Part shown: piece after piece, positions 34,006-40,602 of the stretch
Layout: each line of letters opens with the position of its first letter
How positions within the stretch are numbered: position 1 is the first letter of the stretch
The notes under the pieces: generated by a model
Told to the model about the DNA's origin: nothing
Seen by the model: the letters and a program-made list of their open reading frames with translations, nothing else
Database searches by the model: none
From: Tenacibaculum singaporense
GTDB lineage: Bacteria; Bacteroidota; Bacteroidia; Flavobacteriales; Flavobacteriaceae
Direction: 5' to 3'
Length of the DNA stretch: 64,000 nt
Assembly: GCF_003867015.1 (NCBI RefSeq)
Contig: NZ_CP032548.1
Coordinates: 744,001-808,000 of the forward strand
Position numbers and translations under genes: made by a program

Positions 34006-35070
34006 ATGAAAAAACTTTTTCTAGGGCTTGCAATAATGGTAGGTCTACTAATTGGCTGTCAAGATGAAACAAATAATAAACAAGAAATAGCTCAAGAAGT
34101 AGCTGTTGATATGAGTGACTTCTACATTGAAACAGATGAGGTTGCTTCAAAAGGAACTATGTCTAACAAATGCTATTCTATGAAAGTTTTAAATCGACAA
34201 GTAAAAGAAAACCCTGGACTGTATAAGAAAATGTATGATGTTGAATACGCTACAAGGAAATTTTTAAATAGTAAAAAGCCAGACGGAACACCAGGAGGAG
34301 GAAATGGAAATGGGGGAAATAACGGAGGAGGTGATGGAGACGTTGATGTTGAACCAATAGATGATGGTTTAAATATCTCAATTCCCGTTTACTTTCATAT
34401 CGTATTGCCAGATGCTAGTGCGGTTACAAACTCGCAAGTACAATCACAAATGAATGTAATTAATAGTGATTTTACAAGCCCGAACACAAATCAGTTACCA
34501 TCAGGAGCTACTGATTTTATTAACGATGCTACCAATACAGAAATAACATTTACGTTAGCAGGCACTTTTAGGCATGATGACGCTACATCTTCATGGGGAA
34601 CAAACGATGCAGTAAAGCAAGCTTATCCGCCAATTACGCCAGAAACTCATTTAAATGTATGGGTATGTAATATTGGAGGAGGAATTTTAGGGTACGCTCA
34701 ATTTCCAGGAGGAAATTCAGATACTGATGGTGTAGTGTTACTGTATTCAAGTTTGCCAGGAGGTTCAGCAGCACCTTATAATGAAGGGAGAACTTTAACT
34801 CATGAGATAGGTCATTACTTAAATCTTCGTCATATTTGGGGTGATGGTAGATGTCGTCAAGACGATTTTGTAGAGGATACACCTGCTTCTGATGGACCTA
34901 ATTATGGTTGTCCTTCATATCCAACAGTTAATTGTAAATCTGCAGATATGACAATGAACTATATGGATTATACTGATGATGCTTGTATGTATATGTTTAC
35001 AGATGGTCAACGTAACAGAATGAGAGCAATCTTTCAACCAGGAGGAGCTAGAGCTTCTATGTTAAATTAG
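34006..35070 (+). CDS. M43-family zinc metalloprotease lipoprotein, copy 2
   Basis: The 354-residue protein repeats the design of the upstream gene. The signal peptide MKKLFLGLAIMVGLLIGC ends at lipobox Cys18. The same pro-region motif RQVKENPGLYKKMYDVEYATRK follows, then a longer Gly/Asn linker (about 95-112). The zinc site is LTHEIGHYLNLRHIWGD (His266, Glu267, His270, His276) and the Met-turn is TMNYMDYTDD. The start is placed at 34006 because the signal peptide begins there; an ATG 90 bases upstream would add a second hydrophobic stretch. The duplication extends into the 3' untranslated region and terminator, so it is a recent tandem event with divergence concentrated in the linker. Confidence 0.9.
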   Translation: MKKLFLGLAIMVGLLIGCQDETNNKQEIAQEVAVDMSDFYIETDEVASKGTMSNKCYSMKVLNRQVKENPGLYKKMYDVEYATRKFLNSKKPDGTPGGGNGNGGNNGGGDGDVDVEPIDDGLNISIPVYFHIVLPDASAVTNSQVQSQMNVINSDFTSPNTNQLPSGATDFINDATNTEITFTLAGTFRHDDATSSWGTNDAVKQAYPPITPETHLNVWVCNIGGGILGYAQFPGGNSDTDGVVLLYSSLPGGSAAPYNEGRTLTHEIGHYLNLRHIWGDGRCRQDDFVEDTPASDGPNYGCPSYPTVNCKSADMTMNYMDYTDDACMYMFTDGQRNRMRAIFQPGGARASMLN

Positions 35071-35122
35071 AAAACCAAAGTCTTTTTTCAACAAATTCCC
35101 AATAATTATTTTAATTATTATT

Positions 35123-35157
35123 AAACCAAGAGATGTGCATCTCTTGGTTTTTTTTAC
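35123..35157 (+). terminator. terminator after M43 copy 2
   Basis: AAACCAAGAGATG pairs with CATCTCTTGGTTT, followed by a run of Ts to 35156. It is homologous to the hairpin at 33826-33857. Confidence 0.85.
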
Positions 35158-35187
35158 TTTTATGCAGATAAATAATAACTCATTGTC

Positions 35188-36681
35188 TTGAAGAAAATTA
35201 AATTCCCAACCCCGCATACCATTTTATTATTGATAGCAGGATTAGTTGCTATTTTAACATGGTTTGTACCTGCAGGTAAGTTCGATACCTTACAGTATCA
35301 AAAAAACAGTAACTCATTTATTTATTTACATTTAGAAGACGAAAAAGCGTTGCCTGCAAGTCAAGAAACACTAGAAGGCTTAGGAATCAAAATTCCGTTA
35401 GAGAAATTTACAAATGGAGATATAGCAAAACCAATTAGTGTACCAGGAACATATACTCAGTTAGATCCAAAACCACAAGGCTTTTTAGAATTTTTTAAAT
35501 CTCCTATAAAAGGAATTATTCAATCATCTGATATAATTTTATTTGTTCTAATTTTAGGTGGAATTATTGGAATAATGAATTTTACCGGTGCTTTTGATGC
35601 TGGAATAACCTGGTTAGCAAAAACACTAAAAGGAAAAGAGTATTGGCTCATATTTGTAGTAACGACTTTAATAGCCGTAGGAGGGACAACTTTTGGATTA
35701 GCAGAAGAAACTATTGCCTTTTATCCGATATTAATTCCAATATTTTTAGCAGCAAAATACGATGCCATAGTAGCTTTAGCGTGTGTGTATATTGGATCAT
35801 CTATAGGTACAATGTGCTCAACAGTAAATCCATTTAGTGTTATTATTGCTTCAGATGCTGCGGGGATTAACTGGACAACTGGTTTTACAGGGAGATTGTT
35901 AATGCTAATTGGAGGAGTTGTTATTTGTGTTATTTACATTTTACGTTACGCAAACAAAGTTCAAAAAGACCCAACAAAATCGATTATTTACGATCAAAAA
36001 GAAATGATTGAAAATCTTTTTGGTAGCTCAACCTCAAACACGCATACGTTAACGGGTAGGTTACGAATTATACTAACCATTTTTGCAATGTGCTTTATAA
36101 TTATGATTTATGGAGTTTCTCGCTTAGGATGGTGGTTTGAAGAAATGACTGTGGTGTTTTTAATAGGAGCTATTTTAATAGGTTTTTTAGCCAAAATGAA
36201 AGAAGAAAACTTTGTAAATACGTTTATTAAAGGAGCAGGTGATTTATTAGGAGTTGCTTTTATTATAGGTATTGCACGTGGAGTTTCTGTTTTAATGGAA
36301 CAAGGTTTAATAAGCGATACCATTTTACAACACGCAAGTGAGTTTACTACAGGGATGTCTAAAGGTGTTTTTACCAATGTAATGTTATTTATTTATTCAG
36401 GGTTGTCGTTTTTTATTCCAAGTTCTTCAGGTATGGCAGTTTTGACTATGCCTATTATGTCTCCGTTGGCAGATACAGTTGGAGTAGGTAGAGAGGTAAT
36501 TGTAAACACATATCAATACGGTATGGGTTTATTTGCTTTTATCAACCCAACAGGCTTAATTTTAGCATCCTTAGCTATTGTAAAAGTTGGTTATGATAAA
36601 TGGTTGAAGTTTGTAATTCCGTTGGTAATTATCTTAACAGTTTTTACAATGCTGGTTTTAACCGCTCAAGTATATCTGTAA
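35188..36681 (+). CDS. YfcC/ArcD-family membrane transporter
   Basis: The 497-residue protein has about twelve membrane segments. An extracytoplasmic insertion (about residues 30-95) follows the first one, ending in the conserved KPQGFLEFFKSPIKGI. Signature stretches are LILGGIIGIMNFTGAFDAGI, GGTTFGLAEETIAFYPI and FIPSSSGMAVLTMPIM, with the Ser-Ser-Gly hairpin of the C4-dicarboxylate carrier/ArcD superfamily. It should be an ion-coupled uptake or exchange system for an amino acid or small acid, and the substrate cannot be told. The start is a TTG; no better ATG exists in frame upstream of the first helix. The glycerophosphodiesterase gene follows 3 bases later, so they form an operon. Confidence 0.85.
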   Translation: MKKIKFPTPHTILLLIAGLVAILTWFVPAGKFDTLQYQKNSNSFIYLHLEDEKALPASQETLEGLGIKIPLEKFTNGDIAKPISVPGTYTQLDPKPQGFLEFFKSPIKGIIQSSDIILFVLILGGIIGIMNFTGAFDAGITWLAKTLKGKEYWLIFVVTTLIAVGGTTFGLAEETIAFYPILIPIFLAAKYDAIVALACVYIGSSIGTMCSTVNPFSVIIASDAAGINWTTGFTGRLLMLIGGVVICVIYILRYANKVQKDPTKSIIYDQKEMIENLFGSSTSNTHTLTGRLRIILTIFAMCFIIMIYGVSRLGWWFEEMTVVFLIGAILIGFLAKMKEENFVNTFIKGAGDLLGVAFIIGIARGVSVLMEQGLISDTILQHASEFTTGMSKGVFTNVMLFIYSGLSFFIPSSSGMAVLTMPIMSPLADTVGVGREVIVNTYQYGMGLFAFINPTGLILASLAIVKVGYDKWLKFVIPLVIILTVFTMLVLTAQVYL

Positions 36682-36684
36682 ATA

Positions 36685-37659
36685 ATGAAACAATTTTATA
36701 TACTGTTTTTCTTATCTCTTTTCTTTGGATGTAATCCAAAAATAAAACCAACGAATATGCAAAAGAAAATTGTAATTGCTCATCGTGGAGCCTCAGGATA
36801 TTTACCAGAACATACTATGGAAGCTAAAGCTATAGCGTATGCTATGAGTCCTGATTATATAGAACAAGATTTAGTATTGAGTAAAGACGATGTCCCTGTT
36901 GTTATTCACGATATATATTTGGATGATGTTACCAATGTTGCTGAAAAGTTTCCAGAAAGAAAGCGAGAAGACAAACGTTTTTATGTAATAGATTTTACTT
37001 TTAAAGAGCTACAAGAGTTAAATGTTACAGAACGTTTTAATCCGAAAACAGGAAAGCAGGTGTATCCAAATCGATTCCCGAAGGGAAAAGGCAACTTTAA
37101 ATTACATTCTTTGCAAGAGGAAATAGAGTTGATTCAAGGATTAAATAAGACTACAGGAAAAAATATCGGGATTTATCCTGAAATTAAGAATCCAGAATTC
37201 CATCACCAAAATGGAAAAGACATTGCCAAAATCACATTGGATATCCTTTCAGAATATGGTTACAAAACAAAGAAAGACAAATGTATGTTTCAATGCTTTG
37301 ATGCAAAAGAACTGGAGAGGGTTCGAAAAGAATTAGAATCTGACTTGTTTTTAGTTCAGTTGATTGAATTCCCAGAAGAAACTAAACAGCTAAAACATTA
37401 CACAACTTATGCTGATGGGTTAGGGCCTTGGTATAAACAACTTTTAGATAAGAAAGAAGGAAATCAATGGCAGTTTACAACATTGGTTGAAGAAGCTCAT
37501 AAACTAGGATTACAAGTGCATCCGTACACTTTTAGAGCTGATCAATTAGATGAGTTTTCTTCTTTTGAAGAAATGATGCAAGTATTACTTTTTGAAGCTA
37601 ATGTAGATGGTGGTTTTACCGACTTTCCTGATAAAATGGTTGCCTTTTTAACTAGATAA
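36685..37659 (+). CDS. glpQ: glycerophosphodiester phosphodiesterase, lipoprotein
   Basis: The 324-residue protein has a lipoprotein signal ending in FFGC (Cys16). A GDPD TIM barrel follows: IAHRGASGYLPEHTMEA contains the catalytic His-Arg and Glu, YIEQDLVLSKDDVPVVIHD supplies the metal Glu/Asp and the second His, and IYPEIKNPEFH the third acidic group. The insert between strands two and three is typical of the periplasmic GlpQ type. It cleaves glycerophosphodiesters to glycerol 3-phosphate and an alcohol, at the outer face of the cell. It lies 3 bases after the YfcC gene and is probably co-transcribed with it. Whether the transporter imports a product is unknown. Confidence 0.91.
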   Translation: MKQFYILFFLSLFFGCNPKIKPTNMQKKIVIAHRGASGYLPEHTMEAKAIAYAMSPDYIEQDLVLSKDDVPVVIHDIYLDDVTNVAEKFPERKREDKRFYVIDFTFKELQELNVTERFNPKTGKQVYPNRFPKGKGNFKLHSLQEEIELIQGLNKTTGKNIGIYPEIKNPEFHHQNGKDIAKITLDILSEYGYKTKKDKCMFQCFDAKELERVRKELESDLFLVQLIEFPEETKQLKHYTTYADGLGPWYKQLLDKKEGNQWQFTTLVEEAHKLGLQVHPYTFRADQLDEFSSFEEMMQVLLFEANVDGGFTDFPDKMVAFLTR

Positions 37660-38195
37660 TAAACTTATATACTTCAAGCAATTTGCCAAAATAAGAGAGC
37701 TATATTTTTAAAAGTGTAGCTCTTTTTGCTATGGTAACAACCACATTACTTGAGTTCAGTTAACAAGAGTTTTTGTAGATGATTATAGGTGTAATACTTC
37801 AGTATCTCAAAAAAAAAGTTTGTGACACACTAATTTGTCTTAAAATAAGTAAATACTTAATGCTGTTTAAGAATTTTTGTGGAGACGCTCATAAAAAACA
37901 AAATACCTTAGTGAATATGTGAAAAACGATAAGCAGTAACAGCGTTCACAACAAACAAAAAACGATTTTAGAATTAGAAATTAGCTTTATTAAGCTGTTA
38001 TAATTTTTAAATAGTACCTCCTGATTTTATAAATAGTTCCCCAGCACTTCAATTTCACTTTGCTAAAAATTCAATATTTGTATCCAACCTTTTAAAAAAA
38101 GAAAGTAAAAATACGTAAGAATTGATACAGATATTAAAGGGAGTAAGCCGAAAATCCCATAGTAAACAGAGTAGGTAACCAAATTAATATTTATT
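37660..38195 (+). other. 536-base leader region upstream of the RiPP locus, with glpQ terminator
   Basis: A terminator at 37696-37728 (AGAGCTA/TAGCTCT with a T-run) closes the preceding operon. After it there is no convincing coding frame. AATATTTG, one base from the -7 consensus, lies near 38070-38077. The region is AT-rich and long compared with its neighbours, as often seen before RiPP precursors, and may hold the promoter and an extended leader. No recognisable riboswitch or repeat was seen. Confidence 0.45.
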
Positions 38196-38387
38196 ATGAA
38201 TTCAAAAATGAAATCATTAAAAGAGTTTGAAATGTCTCAAAATGAGATGGACACAACTAAAGGAGGTCTTTACTACGGATCTGGTGTTTATTGGAGAGAC
38301 GAGAGAGAAGAAGACTATGTAGGAAGTTTTAACATTGGAACCTATGTAGACGGGATTAATATGGGAACTGATGGTTATAAAGATTAG
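38196..38387 (+). CDS. RiPP precursor peptide of a grasp-with-spasm system
   Basis: The 63-residue peptide has a leader, MKSLKEFEMSQNEMDTTKGG after the first four residues, ending in a double Gly at 23-24. The core is 39 residues rich in Gly, Tyr, Asp and Glu: LYYGSGVYWRDEREEDYVG, then SFNIGTYVDGINMGTDGYKD. Core nucleophiles are Ser29, Ser44, Thr49, Thr58 and Lys62. Acidic partners are Asp35, Glu36, Glu38, Glu39, Asp40, Asp52, Asp59 and Asp63. ATP-grasp maturases join such pairs by ester or amide bonds. Met5 (38208) is an alternative start. Identification rests on the leader, size and the maturase gene 62 bases downstream. The core sequence itself is unfamiliar to me. Confidence 0.85.
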   Translation: MNSKMKSLKEFEMSQNEMDTTKGGLYYGSGVYWRDEREEDYVGSFNIGTYVDGINMGTDGYKD

Positions 38388-38399
38388 TTAGTTCTTAAT

Positions 38400-38436
38400 A
38401 ACCCATTCTGTTAATTCTATTTTGGCAGAATGGGTT
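38400..38436 (+). promoter_or_regulatory. hairpin between precursor and maturase genes
   Basis: AACCCATTCTG at 38400-38410 and CAGAATGGGTT at 38426-38436 form a perfect 11-bp stem with a 15-base loop. No T-run follows, so this looks like an RNA-stabilising or partial-terminator hairpin that would let the precursor be made in excess of the enzymes. Confidence 0.6.
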
Positions 38437-38449
38437 AAATAGTTGAAGT

Positions 38450-39454
38450 ATGATATTAATTTTATCTATAGAACAAGATGAAAGCACCATTGATATAATA
38501 AGATGGCTTAGTTATTTAAAAGAAGATTTTATACTGCTTAATAATAATGAGCTTATAAACAGCTTAACCGTAAATATAAACACCTCAGAGGTGCTTATTA
38601 GCACTAAAGATGCAACAGTTAATTTTAATGAAATTACTTCGGTTTGGTATCGAAGAGGAAACTTTACGCTGTATGATTGTATTGAGGTAAAAGATTTTAT
38701 AGGAGATAAAATAACTGAGTTTTATAATGAGGAAAAAAAAGACTTATTTGAGTACTTACATTTTTTACTACATCAAAAACCTTCTATAAATAATTATAAC
38801 TTTAAAAAAGTTAATAAACTTATTGTATTAACCTTAGCAAAACAGTTGGGGCTGTGTATTCCTAAAACTACCATAACAAATCAAAAAAAAGTTTTAAGAG
38901 AAGAATTAAAAAACAAATTGTTAATTACAAAGCCAATCAATGACCCAATGAGTTTGTACGGAGATACTTATTGGTTACCTACCTATACAACATCGATAAA
39001 TACAGAGAAAGCTGATTTATTTGACGATACTTTCGGGATTAGTTTATTTCAAGAAAACATTAAAAAAACACTCGAAATACGTAGTTATTTTTTGGATGGA
39101 GAGTTTTATTCAATGGCTATTTTCTCTCAGTTAGACGAACAAACTAAAACAGATTTTAGATGTTATAATAATCAAAAACCCAATAGAACAATTCCGTTTA
39201 ATCTACCATCAGACATTGAAATAAAATTAAAAACGTTGGCAGAAAAACTAAATTTAACGAGTTGTTCTTTCGATTTAATTTACACACCCTCTAAACAATA
39301 TGTTTTCTTAGAAGTAAATCCTATAGGGCAATTTGGTATGGTTTCTTATCCATGTAATTATTATTTAGAAGAAAAAATAGCGTACAAACTCAAAAATTAT
39401 GATATCTCAAAAAGAAGCTCAACAGTTATTGAACAAAACGAAAGAAGAGTGTAA
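38450..39454 (+). CDS. ATP-grasp peptide maturase of the grasp-with-spasm type
   Basis: The 334-residue protein has an N-terminal recognition domain with SVWYRRGNFTLYD (about residues 63-76), the WxRR motif of RiPP ATP-grasp ligases. The C-terminal ATP-grasp fold has LLITKPINDPMSLYGD for ATP binding, ISLFQENIKKTLEIRSYFLD and the metal-binding FDLIYTPSKQYVFLEVNPIGQF with its Glu and Asn. In graspetides and microviridins the relatives activate Asp/Glu side chains as acyl-phosphates and link them to Ser, Thr or Lys. The start follows the precursor stop by 62 bases. The 3' end overlaps the next small frame by 56 bases. Function by family is strong, but the bonds formed here are unknown. Confidence 0.9.
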   Translation: MILILSIEQDESTIDIIRWLSYLKEDFILLNNNELINSLTVNINTSEVLISTKDATVNFNEITSVWYRRGNFTLYDCIEVKDFIGDKITEFYNEEKKDLFEYLHFLLHQKPSINNYNFKKVNKLIVLTLAKQLGLCIPKTTITNQKKVLREELKNKLLITKPINDPMSLYGDTYWLPTYTTSINTEKADLFDDTFGISLFQENIKKTLEIRSYFLDGEFYSMAIFSQLDEQTKTDFRCYNNQKPNRTIPFNLPSDIEIKLKTLAEKLNLTSCSFDLIYTPSKQYVFLEVNPIGQFGMVSYPCNYYLEEKIAYKLKNYDISKRSSTVIEQNERRV

Positions 39455-39626
39455 AAACAAATTATCTGCAGTAATCTATTTATCAGAAATAAAATCTATT
39501 AGTAACAGCTCTATGTCGTTAATTCATAATAGAATATCAATAGGCAAATATCACGATAGGTATGCTTTAAAAAGAAGTTTTTACAAGCCAATAACAATAC
39601 AACACCCAATTAATGAAGAACAGTAA
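39399..39626 (+). CDS. small basic protein nested between the two maturase genes (uncertain)
   Basis: A 75-codon frame starting MISQKEAQQLLNKTKEECKN overlaps the ATP-grasp gene by 56 bases and the SPASM gene by 14 bases. It fills the 158-base gap that would otherwise stand empty in a tight operon. The product is polar and Lys/Ser-rich, without membrane segments, and has no family I recognise. Its N-terminal half is predicted helical. Translational coupling to both neighbours is plausible. It could instead be a chance open frame, since AT-rich gaps can carry them. The lack of any alternative explanation of the gap and the clean start make me lean slightly towards a real gene. Confidence 0.5.
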   Translation: MISQKEAQQLLNKTKEECKNKLSAVIYLSEIKSISNSSMSLIHNRISIGKYHDRYALKRSFYKPITIQHPINEEQ

Positions 39627-40602
39627 TAAATATGTAAGAATGTTTTCTAATTGTATTCCAGTTTTAGGGAGAGATAAATCTGTTATATATGACTTGCAAA
39701 GAAAACAAATGTTTAATATTCCTAACGATTTATACAACTTCATTCAGTTATTTGAAGAACATACTATTTCAGAAATATTTGAATTATGTGGTAAAGATAA
39801 TGAGCAAGTCGTAGAAGAATACTTTCAATTTTTAACAAATAAAGAGCTTACATTTTTAATAGATAAAGATGAGTTAGAGTTGTTCCCTAAATTGAGTATG
39901 AAATGGAGGTCTCCTGCTAAAATATCAAATGCAATTATTGAGATAAGTGAAACAACATATCCTTTGTTCGAAAAAATAGTAGCATACCTTACAGCATTAG
40001 GCTGTGAATACTTGTATCTTAAAATTGACGCTCCTAAATCATTTCTTCTTATGAAAAATATTATGGAAAAATTAACCACTTCTGCTATTTTTTCCGTTGT
40101 GTTTGAAACACCATTTAACAAAGGAGAAAAAATAACCGATTATGAACAACTTATAGTTGAGAATAAAAGGATAGAAACAATTTTTCTCTTAAGTGACGAA
40201 CAGTTAAAAACATCATCTTCAAAAATTCTTATAACATCACCTAAACGATTTGTAAATAAAAAAGAATATTTTTTCAAGATAAACATATCCTTATTTACAG
40301 AATCTCAAAAATATAATACCTACTTTAATAAAAAGGTTTTTATAAATAAAGAAGGAGGGGTGTTGAATGCTCCAGAAACTGAAGAGTTATTTGGGAACAT
40401 AGCAAGACTAACGTTTAAGGAACTGGAAGCGGTTGTAGATTCAGAACAGTTTCAAAAGTATTGGAGCATTAATAAGGATGTAATAGATGAATGTAAAGAT
40501 TGTGAGTTGCGTTATATGTGTGTGGATAATAGGGTGCCTAAGCAATCTAAAGGAGGGAATTATTTTTTTACTTCAAAATGTGAACTAAGAGCATTGAACT
40601 AA
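39613..40602 (+). CDS. SPASM-domain peptide maturase (grasp-with-spasm), no radical-SAM motif
   Basis: The 329-residue protein has at its end ECKDCELRYMCVDNR with Cys294, Cys297 and Cys303, and a later Cys323 in TSKCELRALN, the pattern of a reduced SPASM domain. The N-terminal part contains CIPVLGRDKSVIYDLQR, a start typical of this partner protein. There is no CxxxCxxC anywhere, so it cannot hold the usual radical-SAM cluster; residues 100-230 form an alternating strand-helix region that may be a decayed barrel. The protein is probably a partner of the ATP-grasp enzyme, recognising leader or core. Its stop overlaps the convergent ClC gene by 4 bases. Confidence 0.85.
   Translation: MKNSNKYVRMFSNCIPVLGRDKSVIYDLQRKQMFNIPNDLYNFIQLFEEHTISEIFELCGKDNEQVVEEYFQFLTNKELTFLIDKDELELFPKLSMKWRSPAKISNAIIEISETTYPLFEKIVAYLTALGCEYLYLKIDAPKSFLLMKNIMEKLTTSAIFSVVFETPFNKGEKITDYEQLIVENKRIETIFLLSDEQLKTSSSKILITSPKRFVNKKEYFFKINISLFTESQKYNTYFNKKVFINKEGGVLNAPETEELFGNIARLTFKELEAVVDSEQFQKYWSINKDVIDECKDCELRYMCVDNRVPKQSKGGNYFFTSKCELRALN

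Noticed and set aside
37779..37919. 47-codon frame (MIIGVILQYLKKKVCDTL...) upstream of the RiPP precursor
   Set aside because: No leader, membrane or family feature and no promoter box; a chance frame in an AT-rich gap is more likely.
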